Origin: Perlabentimonas sp964490015
GTDB lineage: Bacteria; Bacteroidota; Bacteroidia; Bacteroidales; Tenuifilaceae
Reading direction: 5' to 3'
DNA: 64,000 bases
Assembly (NCBI GenBank): GCA_964490015.1
Contig: CAZBBA010000014.1
Location: forward strand, 1-64,000
Positions 43,701-52,151 of this stretch are shown here, piece after piece. The position numbers and the translations under genes were made by a program. Position 1 is the stretch's first letter; the number at the start of each line of letters is the position of its first letter. The notes below the pieces were generated by a model. It was given only the letters and a program-made list of their open reading frames with translations, made no database searches and was not told the origin of the DNA.

Positions 43701-43714
43701 ACCCCGTATGGGGT
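43701..43714. repeat. Small inverted repeat after the RND pump gene
   Basis: ACCCC / GGGGT around GTAT, 4 bp after the pump stop. There is no T-run. It is the first of two hairpins in the 149-bp spacer before the channel gene. Confidence 0.4.
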
Positions 43715-43721
43715 AAGTTTC

Positions 43722-43754
43722 GATAACCGCGAGCTTAAGCCCGTGGTAGTTATC
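43722..43754. repeat. Imperfect inverted repeat in the efflux operon spacer
   Basis: GATAAC...GCTTAAGC...GTTATC with a central palindromic GCTTAAGC. The arms match with a 2-base insertion. This looks like a dispersed Bacteroidota intergenic repeat and may weaken expression of the downstream channel gene; both points are inference. Confidence 0.4.
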
Positions 43755-43846
43755 TGAGAGTAAGTGTGTCGCACGTATAGTTTATTGTTGGGAACAGTAA
43801 CCCGTCTTACGACGCAACCATTATAAACAATTGAAACAATATTAGT

Positions 43847-45019
43847 ATGAAATACATAACATTAATATTACTACTAATTGCCATTCACCTTACATCGTTG
43901 GCACAGGTAAGCGTCAACGAAGCCCTTAGGCAGGTTGAAGCGAATAATCCAACCATTAGGGCATTGCAGGCACAGGCACAAGCCACAAAGGCCGATGCCC
44001 GAACCGATCTTTTGCCCCCAAATCCAACCATTGAGGGTGGACGATTCCCTGCCGTTGAGGGGGCTGGGATTAAGTACGCCTGGGGTATTAGCCAAAGCTT
44101 TGAGTTTCCCACGGTGTACGCCAAGCGCAGCCAGTTGGTCAAATCCATCGATAGTTTTGCGGAGGCTCGCTATAATGCGGCAAGGCAACAGGTGCTGCTC
44201 GATGCAAAACATACCCTTTTGGAGGCAATACATGCTAAACGTTTGCTGACTGAGACTCGGCGTCGTGAGGCATTTGCACAGAGTATGCTCAATGTGATTC
44301 AAAAAAAGGTTGATGCTGGACATGCAACCGCAATGGATCTGAACAACGCTCGCCTGAGGGTTGCCGAGGCAAGGCAAAATGTGCGAGAACTTGAGGCTAA
44401 AGTCAATATCAATGCGCAAAAGATTATGGTTCTTAACGGTGGCGAACCCTTAGCGATTAACGATACCGTTCTAGTAGCCGTTGCTCCTGCCGATAGGAAT
44501 ATTCTGCTTAGCAGCTTTTCGCAATCCGATCACCGATACGCTGCAATTGAAAGATTGGTTGAGATGGCCGAGGGGAATAAAACGCTGGTTGCCCATCAGG
44601 GACTACCCGAGATGAACATAGGCTACCAATCGGAGCAAAGCGATGCTGAGCATTTCCGAGGATTTAAAGCTGGGCTATCGATTCCCCTCTGGGGTAACTC
44701 GGGTAAACGCCGGGCGGCGGTTATGCATTTAAATGCTGCCAGGGTTGAGGGCGAAAGTCAACGCCGTATGCTTGAACTGGAGTTTGAGGAGTTATATCAG
44801 CAAACGCTTAGCACAAAATCGCAGCTCGACGAGCTAAGGCTGGCCCTTGTGGGCTTTAGCAACTTAGCCCTACTCCAACGGGCACTCGAAGCCGGACAGG
44901 TTTCGGTAATCGACTTCTTTAACGAGGTTACCTTCCTTTACGGCATAACCGACAAGGTGCTGGAGCTGGAGCTGGAGTATGCACAGCGCTACGCGGAGCT
45001 GCATAGGTTTGAGCTGTAA
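43847..45019 (+). CDS. TolC/CusC-family outer-membrane efflux channel
   Basis: A 390-residue protein with a signal peptide ending SLAQ. Long amphipathic helices typical of TolC-type channels follow (EALRQVEANNPTIRALQAQAQATKADA, DLNNARLRVAEARQNVRELEAKV). It is at the short end of the family's length range. It completes the tripartite RND system encoded just upstream. Confidence 0.9.
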   Translation: MKYITLILLLIAIHLTSLAQVSVNEALRQVEANNPTIRALQAQAQATKADARTDLLPPNPTIEGGRFPAVEGAGIKYAWGISQSFEFPTVYAKRSQLVKSIDSFAEARYNAARQQVLLDAKHTLLEAIHAKRLLTETRRREAFAQSMLNVIQKKVDAGHATAMDLNNARLRVAEARQNVRELEAKVNINAQKIMVLNGGEPLAINDTVLVAVAPADRNILLSSFSQSDHRYAAIERLVEMAEGNKTLVAHQGLPEMNIGYQSEQSDAEHFRGFKAGLSIPLWGNSGKRRAAVMHLNAARVEGESQRRMLELEFEELYQQTLSTKSQLDELRLALVGFSNLALLQRALEAGQVSVIDFFNEVTFLYGITDKVLELELEYAQRYAELHRFEL

Positions 45020-45027
45020 TGTTCAAT

Positions 45028-45082
45028 AAGTACACAGTGTTTCACCGTGTGATACTCAGTGTAACTCTGTGTACTTTTTTTT
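45028..45082 (+). terminator. Terminator after the TolC-like gene
   Basis: Arms AAGTACACAG (45028-45037) and CTGTGTACTT (45067-45076), then a T-run to 45082. The loop contains further GTGT repeats. The sequence resembles the GTGT-rich hairpin at 46062-46123. Confidence 0.6.
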
Positions 45083-45155
45083 CAATAATTTCTGAGTTAG
45101 GAAATCAACATTATCAACCAACAAGTGTTAAAACAATAGATTAATCATTGCCAAA

Positions 45156-45797
45156 ATGCAACGAAATAAGCTTATACAGCTAGCCCTTATCCTAACCATA
45201 ATCACCCTAACCTACAACCTGGCAGAGGGTTTAGTATCGGTATTCTTTGGCATTAGCGACGATACCCTTGTGCTGCTTGGCTTTGGGGTCGATAGCTTTG
45301 TGGAGATGATATCGGCCTTTGGCATTCTGCATATGGTTCTCAGGATGCGCAAATCGCAGGCCGACTCCCCAGATGCCTTCGAGAAGAACGCGCTTAAAAT
45401 TACCGGCATCGCGTTTTATCTGCTAACGCTTGGGTTGATTGCCGGGGTTGGCATCAACTTCTACACTGGCGAAGAACCCGAAACTACGCTGGTTGGCATT
45501 ATTGTTTCATCAGCATCTATACTAACTATGTGGTTCCTTATGCGTGCCAAGCTCAGCGTGGGGCGCAAGCTAAACTCCGCAGCCATTATTGCCGATGCCA
45601 ACTGCACCAAAACCTGCTTTTACCTCTCGTTTATTTTACTCGCTTCCAGCTTGCTTTACGAGTTTACGAGTATAGGCTGGGTCGATAATATAGGTTCACT
45701 GGGCATTGCCTGGTTTGCCTTTACCGAGGGGCGCGAGGCATTCGCTAAAGCCCGTAAGGGAAATTTTACCTGCATCTGCAATGGCGATTGCCATTAG
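45156..45797 (+). CDS. CDF-like cation transporter, short, with Cys substitutions
   Basis: A 213-residue protein with five or six membrane segments, similar to the membrane part of cation diffusion facilitators (YNLAEGLVSVFFG, GFGVDSFVEMISAF, NSAAIIADANCTKTC). It lacks the cytoplasmic domain that completes typical CDF transporters of about 300 residues. The usual acidic/His metal-site motifs are changed to NxxE and ADANCTKTC, and the C-terminus is CICNGDCH. This suggests a soft metal such as Cu(I), but only by residue type. It follows the RND genes and precedes a small winged-helix gene. Confidence 0.75.
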   Translation: MQRNKLIQLALILTIITLTYNLAEGLVSVFFGISDDTLVLLGFGVDSFVEMISAFGILHMVLRMRKSQADSPDAFEKNALKITGIAFYLLTLGLIAGVGINFYTGEEPETTLVGIIVSSASILTMWFLMRAKLSVGRKLNSAAIIADANCTKTCFYLSFILLASSLLYEFTSIGWVDNIGSLGIAWFAFTEGREAFAKARKGNFTCICNGDCH

Positions 45798-45801
45798 TCT
45801 T

Positions 45802-45809
45802 TATATTTG
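45802..45809 (+). promoter_or_regulatory. Candidate -7 element for the small winged-helix gene
   Basis: TATATTTG, 60 bp before the ATG at 45870. Confidence 0.4.
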
Positions 45810-45869
45810 CAGAAACTGATCAACAGGATAACACTTTTCAACATTAATTATTCATAAACCTTATTCATT

Positions 45870-46049
45870 ATGGAAGCAAAAGACAAAGTCCTAGAGACAA
45901 TTAAAAAGGCTGGCAAGCCCATGAAGGCTGGCGAGGTGGCCGAAGCTGCTGGAATCGATAAAAAGGATGTTGACAAGAGCATCAAGAGCCTTGTAGCCGA
46001 TGGCGTTTTGCACTCGCCTGTAAGGTGTTTTTACGATGTGAAGAAGTAG
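45870..46049 (+). CDS. 59-residue winged-helix protein
   Basis: A small frame with clear coding character: MEAKDKVLETIKKAG, KPMKAGEVAEAAGIDKKDVD, KSIKSLVADGVLHSP and VRCFYDVKK. The first part reads as helix, turn and recognition helix, then a beta wing, as in minimal winged-helix DNA-binding proteins of prokaryotes. It has one Cys, near the wing. It stands 72 bp after the CDF-like gene and may regulate the efflux genes, though nothing in the sequence proves that. Confidence 0.8.
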   Translation: MEAKDKVLETIKKAGKPMKAGEVAEAAGIDKKDVDKSIKSLVADGVLHSPVRCFYDVKK

Positions 46050-46061
46050 ATTCGTCTTTTT

Positions 46062-46123
46062 TTAACACAGAGACACTGAGGCACAGAGGTAATTTTTTCT
46101 CTGTGTCTCCGTGCCTCTGTGTT
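46062..46123. repeat. Long imperfect palindrome of GTGT/ACAC type
   Basis: The left arm starts AACACAGAGACACTGAGG and the right arm ends GCCTCTGTGTT. The 25-base arms differ at about three positions around an A/T-rich spacer. This is a dispersed intergenic repeat of a kind seen in several phyla. It can also act as a terminator for the upstream gene. Confidence 0.65.
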
Positions 46124-46166
46124 CCCTCAGTTTCTCTCCCTCCCAAAAAATCTCCTACCAATTATC

Positions 46167-46198
46167 ATTGTTCGTTGCTCCTACAATTCATACCTTTA
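46167..46198 (+). promoter_or_regulatory. Candidate promoter of the S9 peptidase gene
   Basis: ATTG at 46167-46170, 20-bp spacer, then TACCTTTA at 46191-46198. The last base of the -7 box deviates (A for G). Spacing is the same as at the Mrp and metG promoters. Confidence 0.55.
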
Positions 46199-46223
46199 GC
46201 AAACTTTCCTAATTCAACTTACT

Positions 46224-48308
46224 ATGAAAAAAATACATCTATGGTTGATGTTGGTTTTGCTGTTGGCAGCGTCGTGCAATTCCAGCCAAAAATCAACCGA
46301 GCCAATTATTGGCCCCGCAAATATTACGGTCGAAAACGGAATGCTAACCCCCGAGGTGCTCTGGTCGTTTGGTCGACTGGGTGAGGTGGCCGTATCGCCC
46401 AATGGCGAAAAGGTGGCCTATACCGTTTCGTTCTACTCCATTGAGCAGAACCGCAGCAACAGCGAGGTGTTTGTAATGAATGCCGATGGCACCAACAAAA
46501 CCCAAATAACCCAAACAGCTGCCCACGAGTTTAACCTGGCCTGGGTTAACGACCAAACCATAGCATTTATATCCACCGAGGGCGAAACCGCACAGGTTTG
46601 GACAATGAATGCCGACGGCAAGAACCGCCGAAAAGTATCGAATTTCGAGAGCGATATTAATGGGTTTTCCATTTCGCCCAAAGGAGATAAAATTCTTTTC
46701 ATCAGCGAGGTAAAAGTTGATAAAGCCACCGCCGATATTTACCCCGACCTGCCCAAGGCCAGCGGTATGATGTACGAGGATTTGATGTACCGCCACTGGG
46801 ACACATGGGAGGATGGCCTCTACAGCCATATTTTTGTGGCCGATTTTACTGGCAGAAAGGTGCAGAATCCAGTAGATATTATGCCCAACGAGCCCTACGA
46901 CTGGCCCCTAAAGCCCTTTGGCGGCATGGAGGAGATTACCTGGACTCCCTGCGGAAAGGCCATTGCCTACACCTGCAAGAAGCTAACCGGCAAAGAGTAC
47001 TCCTTTAGCACCAACTCCGATATCTACCTTTATAACATCGACAACGGCAACACCAAAAACCTCACCGAGGGGATGATGGGCTACGACTGGCAGCCAAACT
47101 TTTCGCCCAGTGGCGATAGAATGATTTGGCTATCGATGGAGCGCGCCGGCTTTGAGGCCGATAAAGAACGGCTATTTATTTTGGATATGGAGTCGGGCGA
47201 GAGAACCTATTTAACGCCCCATTTCGACCATTCACCCTCGAATATTCAATGGGATGCCGATGGAAAATCAATATATTTTGTTGCTGGAGTTGAGGCAACC
47301 CATCAAATTTACAGGATGGATCTCGACTCGCGCGAGATTAAACCCATTACCGAAGGCCTCCACGATTACCACTCCGTGGCCATAGCTGGCGATATGCTAA
47401 TTGGCGATAAGGTGTCGATGGTTTCGCCAGCCGAAATATTCAGCATTAATCCCGCTACCGGCGAGCAGAAGCAGCTATCGGCAATCAACAGCCATATCCT
47501 TAGCCAGCTCACCATGCCTACCGTTGAGCGCCGATGGGTAAAATCGACCGATGGCAAAATGGTGCATACCTGGGTAATTCTTCCACCAAATTTCGATAAA
47601 TCTAAGAAGTATCCCGCACTGCTCTACTGCGAGGGTGGTCCGCAGAGCGCTGTAAGCCAGTTCTGGAGCTACCGCTGGAATTTCTCCATTATGGCATCCA
47701 ACGGCTACGTGGTGGTTGCCCCCGCGCGCCGCGGCTCGTTAACCTTTGGTCAGGCCTGGACCGATGAGATAAGCAAGGATCATGGAGGACAGGAGATGCG
47801 CGACCTGCTGGCTGCCATCGACGAGGTGAAGCAGGAACCCTGGGTCGATGAGACCCGACTGGGTGCCGTGGGCGCCAGCTACGGAGGCTACACCGTTTTC
47901 TGGTTAGCCGGCAATCATAATAAACGATTCAAGGCGTTTATCTCACACTGTGGGGTATTCCACTCCGAGATGGAGTATATGACCACCGAGGAGATGTTCT
48001 TTGACCAGTGGGAAATGGGCGGCGCCCCCTGGGAAACCGACAATAAGGTGGCCATGAACAGCTACAAGCACAGCGCGCACAACTACGTGAAAAATTGGGA
48101 TACGCCCATTCTAGTAATCCACGGCGGCAAGGATTTCCGTATTCCCTACACCCAGGGCATGGCCGCATTCAACGCAGCACAGATGCTTGGCGTGCCCAGC
48201 AAGTTCCTCTTTTTCCCCGACGAGAACCACTGGGTGCTAAAACCCCAAAACGGCATCCTCTGGCAGCGCGAGTTTAAGTCCTGGCTGGATAAGTGGCTGA
48301 AGGAGTAA
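46224..48308 (+). CDS. S9-family prolyl-oligopeptidase-type lipoprotein
   Basis: A 694-residue lipoprotein (lipobox LLAASC, Cys18). An N-terminal beta-propeller (residues about 40-430) has TolB-like blades such as VFVMNADGTNKTQIT. The alpha/beta-hydrolase domain carries catalytic Ser552 (GASYGGYT), Asp637 (HGGKDFRI) and His669 (DENHW). Its layout fits dipeptidyl-peptidase or acylaminoacyl-peptidase types. It probably trims peptides in the envelope. Specificity is not evident. Confidence 0.92.
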   Translation: MKKIHLWLMLVLLLAASCNSSQKSTEPIIGPANITVENGMLTPEVLWSFGRLGEVAVSPNGEKVAYTVSFYSIEQNRSNSEVFVMNADGTNKTQITQTAAHEFNLAWVNDQTIAFISTEGETAQVWTMNADGKNRRKVSNFESDINGFSISPKGDKILFISEVKVDKATADIYPDLPKASGMMYEDLMYRHWDTWEDGLYSHIFVADFTGRKVQNPVDIMPNEPYDWPLKPFGGMEEITWTPCGKAIAYTCKKLTGKEYSFSTNSDIYLYNIDNGNTKNLTEGMMGYDWQPNFSPSGDRMIWLSMERAGFEADKERLFILDMESGERTYLTPHFDHSPSNIQWDADGKSIYFVAGVEATHQIYRMDLDSREIKPITEGLHDYHSVAIAGDMLIGDKVSMVSPAEIFSINPATGEQKQLSAINSHILSQLTMPTVERRWVKSTDGKMVHTWVILPPNFDKSKKYPALLYCEGGPQSAVSQFWSYRWNFSIMASNGYVVVAPARRGSLTFGQAWTDEISKDHGGQEMRDLLAAIDEVKQEPWVDETRLGAVGASYGGYTVFWLAGNHNKRFKAFISHCGVFHSEMEYMTTEEMFFDQWEMGGAPWETDNKVAMNSYKHSAHNYVKNWDTPILVIHGGKDFRIPYTQGMAAFNAAQMLGVPSKFLFFPDENHWVLKPQNGILWQREFKSWLDKWLKE

Positions 48309-48340
48309 TTCTTTTATTTGCTATTAGTCCGAGTGTGACT

Positions 48341-49063
48341 CTAAGTCGCGCCCGGACTAATCAGCCCCCTCACCACCACCGAGGCTATCATGCAGCCAAA
48401 GAGGGGTGGCATATACGAGATGGTGCCAATGGTGGTTTTCTTATTGGGCTCGCCCTCGCAGGGGATCATGGCGTGGTCGGGCACCTCCTCGGTGGAGTAC
48501 ACCACCTGAAAGCCGCCGCGCACACCAAAGCGGCCTAGCCGCTTGCGCAATACCCGAGCCAACGGGCAGATGCGCGATTGTGAGAAATCGGCAATCTCCA
48601 CCTTGGTGGGGTCGAGCTTACCCCCGCTGCCCATGGAGCTTGCCAGCCTATGCCCCTTCTGCAGGGTGTGGTATATCAGAAAAATCTTGGGCGATAGCGT
48701 ATCGATGGCATCCACCACGTAGTCGAATTTTGTTTCCAGAATCTCTATCATTCTATCGTCGCGGATGTACTCCTGAATCACGTGCAGCTTAAGCTCGGGG
48801 TTTATATCCATAAGCCTGTCGCCTACCACCTGAGCCTTTGGTTTTCCGGTTGTGCTTACCAGGGCAGGAAGTTGCCGGTTGCGATTGCTGGGGTTTATTA
48901 CATCGCCATCCACAATGGTCATTTCGCCCACGCCTGCCCGACAAATCTGCTCGGCAGCGTAGGCACCCACACCTCCCAGCCCCACCACTAGAACATGACT
49001 ACTACTTAAGGTTTCCAGGGCTTTATCGCCCACCAGCAAGCTGGTACGTTCGAGCCAACTCAT
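48341..49063 (-). CDS. tcdA: tRNA threonylcarbamoyladenosine dehydratase (TcdA/CsdL, ThiF fold)
   Basis: A 240-residue E1-like enzyme converting t6A to its cyclic form in tRNA, using ATP. VVGLGGVGAYAAE forms the nucleotide loop. DGDVINPSNRNRQLPAL, DYVVDAIDTLSPK and MGSGGKLDPTKVEIADFSQS match the TcdA subfamily. The start at 49063 (MSWLERTSLL) is preferred because a likely promoter octamer at 49089-49096 lies inside the longer frame that begins at 49120. Met at 49075 is also possible. Confidence 0.9.
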   Translation of the reverse strand: MSWLERTSLLVGDKALETLSSSHVLVVGLGGVGAYAAEQICRAGVGEMTIVDGDVINPSNRNRQLPALVSTTGKPKAQVVGDRLMDINPELKLHVIQEYIRDDRMIEILETKFDYVVDAIDTLSPKIFLIYHTLQKGHRLASSMGSGGKLDPTKVEIADFSQSRICPLARVLRKRLGRFGVRGGFQVVYSTEEVPDHAMIPCEGEPNKKTTIGTISYMPPLFGCMIASVVVRGLISPGAT

Positions 49064-49088
49064 ACAATTCTGCATTTTAAATATTTGG

Positions 49089-49096
49089 CAAAAATA
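49089..49096 (-). promoter_or_regulatory. Candidate -7 element for tcdA
   Basis: The minus strand reads TATTTTTG, 26 bp upstream of the chosen start. It supports that start over 49120. Confidence 0.5.
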
Positions 49097-49219
49097 CCAT
49101 ATAGTTCGATATTTTGGCATAACTTACCAGTTGAACGCACATTCAAAATATGTTGCACAACAAGTGGTTATATGCTCAAAAACTAATTTAATCAGCCCGA
49201 CTAATCGTTCAATACCTTG

Positions 49220-49227
49220 TATTTTTG
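49220..49227 (+). promoter_or_regulatory. Candidate -7 element for the methylmalonyl-CoA operon
   Basis: TATTTTTG followed by C, 28 bp before the ATG at 49256. No -33 TTG at the expected distance. Confidence 0.55.
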
Positions 49228-49255
49228 CACACAAATTAAAATCCCATACAAAGCC

Positions 49256-49666
49256 ATGAAGATAACACACATTGAACACATTGGAATAGCCGTAAAAAGT
49301 TTAAACGAAGCCATTCCCTACTACGAGAACGTACTTGGTTTAAAGTGCTACAACATTGAGGAGGTGAAGGAGCAAAAGGTGAAAACTGCCTTCTTTATGG
49401 TGGGACAAACCAAAATTGAGTTGTTGGAATCGACCGATCCCGAGGGCCCAATCGGCAAGTTTATCGAGAAGAAAGGCGAAGGCGTGCATCATATTGCCTA
49501 TGCCGTGGAGAAGATAGAGGAGCAACTTCAGGAGGCCGAAGGCAAAGGCATAAACCTGATCGACAAAGCACCCCGCAAAGGGGCCGAGGGGCTCGATATC
49601 GCCTTTCTGCACCCCAAGTCAACCTTCGGTGTGCTCACCGAGCTGTGCGAGAACAAGAACAAGTAA
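49256..49666 (+). CDS. mce: Methylmalonyl-CoA epimerase
   Basis: A 136-residue VOC-fold metalloenzyme interconverting (R)- and (S)-methylmalonyl-CoA. It has IEHIGIAVKSLNEAIPYYENVLGL, IELLESTDPEGPIGKFIEKKGEGVHHIAY and LTELCE. His and Glu residues at these blocks are the metal ligands in the family. Start 49256 is chosen over the frame's upstream Met, which lacks the family's N-terminus. It heads a five-gene operon and links the succinyl-CoA/propionyl-CoA route to the decarboxylase. Confidence 0.95.
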   Translation: MKITHIEHIGIAVKSLNEAIPYYENVLGLKCYNIEEVKEQKVKTAFFMVGQTKIELLESTDPEGPIGKFIEKKGEGVHHIAYAVEKIEEQLQEAEGKGINLIDKAPRKGAEGLDIAFLHPKSTFGVLTELCENKNK

Positions 49667-49699
49667 ACTATTCGAAAATACTTCCAAAAAATTAGATCA

Positions 49700-51265
49700 A
49701 TGACTAAGACCCAGGAGCAAAAAATTCAGGAGCTGATTGAGCTTCGCGAAAAGGCCAAACTTGGAGGCGGTGAAAAGCGCATTGCAGCGCAGCACAAGAA
49801 AGGCAAGTTCACTGCCCGTGAGCGTATCGACATGCTGCTCGACGAGGGCAGCTTCGAGGAGTTCGACATGTTCGTGTCGCACCGCTGTATCGACTTTGGA
49901 TTGGAGAAGGAGACCTATCTTTCCGATGGAGTTGTAACCGGCTATGGCACAATCGACGGTCGATTGGTGTACGTTTTCTCCCAGGATTTCACCGTATTTG
50001 GCGGATCGCTGTCGGAGATGTTTGCAGCCAAAATCTGCAAGATAATGGATATGGCCATGAAGGTTGGTGCTCCTGTAATCGGTATCAACGATAGCGGTGG
50101 AGCCCGTATCCAAGAGGGCGTAAAGAGTTTAGGTGGATATGCCGAGATCTTCCAGCGCAACATTCTGGCGTCGGGCGTTATTCCTCAAATCTCAGCAATT
50201 TTTGGCCCCTGTGCCGGTGGTGCCGTGTATTCTCCTGCACTTACCGACTTTATCATTATGACCCGCAGCACCAGCTACATGTTTGTAACCGGCCCAAAAG
50301 TGGTTAAAACTGTTACTGGCGAAACCGTAACCTCCGAGCAGCTGGGTGGTGCCGATGTGCACGCCTCAAAATCGGGTGTTGCGCATTTCGTGTCCGAGGG
50401 CGAAGAGGAGGGTATTCTTCTTATACGGAAACTCTTAAGTTACTTACCTCAGAATAACCTTGAGGATCCCCCTGTTGCTCCTTGCGACGATCCCATCAAC
50501 AGGCTTGAGGATAAGCTTAACGAGATAATCCCCGAGGTGGCCAACAAGCCCTACGACGTGATAGAGGTGATTGAGGCCATTGCCGACTACGGCGAGTACC
50601 TCGAGGTGCAGCGTCACTATGCACCAAATATTGTAACCGGATTTGCCCGCTTCAACGGCATGTCGGTGGGAATTGTGGCCAACCAGCCCAAGTACATGGC
50701 CGGCGTACTCGATATAAATGCATCGCGCAAGGCCGCCCGTTTTGTTCGCTTCTGCGACGCCTTCAACATCCCCATAGTTACCCTGGTTGATGTTCCCGGA
50801 TTCCTTCCCGGTACAGGTCAGGAGTACAACGGTATTATCCTGCACGGTGCCAAGTTATTGTTTGCCTACGGCGAGGCCACCGTACCCAAGGTTACCGTAA
50901 TTCTTCGTAAGGCCTACGGCGGAGCATACGATGTGATGAGTTCCAAGCACCTACGTGGCGATATCAACTACGCTTGGCCAGGGGCCGAGATTGCCGTAAT
51001 GGGCCCCAAGGGCGCCATTGAGGTACTGCTAAGCCGTGAACTCGAAACTATTGAAGACGAGAAGGCCAAAGCCGAATTCCTACTCAAGAAGGAGAACGAG
51101 TACAAGGATAAGTTTGCCAACCCCTACGTGGCCGCCAAGTTTGGTTACATCGACGATGTAATTGAGCCCAGAAACACCCGTTTCCGTATTATCAGGGCAC
51201 TGCAATCGTTGCAAACCAAAAAGGATCTTAATCCACCTAGGAAGCACTCCAACTTACCACTTTAA
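49700..51265 (+). CDS. mmdA: Methylmalonyl-CoA decarboxylase / propionyl-CoA carboxylase carboxyltransferase (alpha) subunit
   Basis: A 521-residue carboxyltransferase with two crotonase-like halves. It has KFTARERIDMLLDEGSFEE, DSGGARIQEG, GPCAGGAVYSPAL, then PGFLPGTGQEYNGIILHGAKLLFAY and KAYGGAYDVMSSK. It transfers CO2 from methylmalonyl-CoA to biotin on the carrier subunit two genes downstream. OadG and beta-subunit genes in the same operon indicate the sodium-pumping decarboxylase form. Confidence 0.93.
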   Translation: MTKTQEQKIQELIELREKAKLGGGEKRIAAQHKKGKFTARERIDMLLDEGSFEEFDMFVSHRCIDFGLEKETYLSDGVVTGYGTIDGRLVYVFSQDFTVFGGSLSEMFAAKICKIMDMAMKVGAPVIGINDSGGARIQEGVKSLGGYAEIFQRNILASGVIPQISAIFGPCAGGAVYSPALTDFIIMTRSTSYMFVTGPKVVKTVTGETVTSEQLGGADVHASKSGVAHFVSEGEEEGILLIRKLLSYLPQNNLEDPPVAPCDDPINRLEDKLNEIIPEVANKPYDVIEVIEAIADYGEYLEVQRHYAPNIVTGFARFNGMSVGIVANQPKYMAGVLDINASRKAARFVRFCDAFNIPIVTLVDVPGFLPGTGQEYNGIILHGAKLLFAYGEATVPKVTVILRKAYGGAYDVMSSKHLRGDINYAWPGAEIAVMGPKGAIEVLLSRELETIEDEKAKAEFLLKKENEYKDKFANPYVAAKFGYIDDVIEPRNTRFRIIRALQSLQTKKDLNPPRKHSNLPL

Positions 51266-51276
51266 ATCACAGCAGA

Positions 51277-51696
51277 ATGATGAATATACAGCCAATACTA
51301 TTAACCGCTGCGCATACATCTGCTGCCGACGAGTTCGTTAAGCTCGATCCCTACGGAGTGGGTATGGCCGCCATGGCCATGATTGTGGTGATGTTAGTAC
51401 TGGCCATCTCGGCCATCACGTTTCAAAACATCGACAACCTTATCCATTTCTTCACAAAGTTGTTAGAGAAACGGACTAAGAAGAATACGGAGCAACCCGT
51501 ACAAGAAAAAGTGCAAGCTAGCGGCAACGAGATTGCGGCCATAGCCATGGCACTTCACTTGTACCGTAACGACCTGCACGACAACGAGAGCCTTACGCTT
51601 ACCATCAACAAGATTTCGCGTACTTACTCTCCCTGGAGCAGCAAAATTTACGGCATTATGAACAAAGCAGTTAAACGTAACCCCTACTCGAAATAA
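51277..51696 (+). CDS. OadG-family gamma/delta subunit of the sodium pump
   Basis: A 139-residue protein with one membrane helix at about residues 30-48 (AAMAMIVVMLVLAISAITF) and a charged cytoplasmic tail. This matches the small OadG/MmdD-like subunits that hold the decarboxylase complex together. The C-terminal part ends SPWSSKIYGIMNKAVKRNPYSK, often seen in Bacteroidota members. It starts 11 bp after mmdA. Confidence 0.85.
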   Translation: MMNIQPILLTAAHTSAADEFVKLDPYGVGMAAMAMIVVMLVLAISAITFQNIDNLIHFFTKLLEKRTKKNTEQPVQEKVQASGNEIAAIAMALHLYRNDLHDNESLTLTINKISRTYSPWSSKIYGIMNKAVKRNPYSK

Positions 51697-51704
51697 CAAT
51701 TGCA

Positions 51705-52148
51705 ATGAAGAACTACAAATTTACCATACACGGCAACCAGTACGAAGTGAATATCCTTTCGGTGGAGGATAACATTGCCGAACTAGAGGTTAATGGAACA
51801 CCCTATAAGGTTGAGGTTGATAAAACCCTGCAGCAAACCAAAACGCCAAAACTGGTGCGCCCAGCAGCAATTCCCTCAACCGATAGCCATCCATCGGTGG
51901 CCAAAACCAGCGCGCCCAGCGCGCCTAAAGGCGCGGGTCACGTAAAATCGCCACTACCCGGGGTTATTCTCGATATCTTTGTGAAGGAGGGCGAAACCGT
52001 GAAGAAAGGTCAAAAACTAGTTTGCCTTGAGGCCATGAAAATGGAGAATAACATCGACTCCGATAAGGATGGAAAAATTGTGAAAATAAACGTGACCAAG
52101 GGTGGTTCGGTAATGGAAGGCGACATCCTGGTAACCATAGGAGACTAA
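51705..52148 (+). CDS. Biotin carboxyl carrier subunit
   Basis: A 147-residue protein with the biotinylation motif EAMKMEN; the modified residue is Lys112. The N-terminal 40 residues form a small beta region, then a Pro/Ala/Ser-rich linker (about 45-78) and a biotinyl domain to the end. It carries carboxyl-biotin between the alpha and beta subunits. It is spaced 8 bp after the OadG gene. Confidence 0.95.
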   Translation: MKNYKFTIHGNQYEVNILSVEDNIAELEVNGTPYKVEVDKTLQQTKTPKLVRPAAIPSTDSHPSVAKTSAPSAPKGAGHVKSPLPGVILDIFVKEGETVKKGQKLVCLEAMKMENNIDSDKDGKIVKINVTKGGSVMEGDILVTIGD

Positions 52149-52151
52149 ACC

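Noticed and set aside
43874..44419. A 181-codon minus-strand frame inside the TolC-like gene
   Set aside because: Antisense to a clear outer-membrane channel gene; composition is not protein-like.
49064..49120. Longer N-terminus for TcdA starting at 49120
   Set aside because: The added residues do not match the family, and a TATTTTTG promoter candidate lies inside this stretch.
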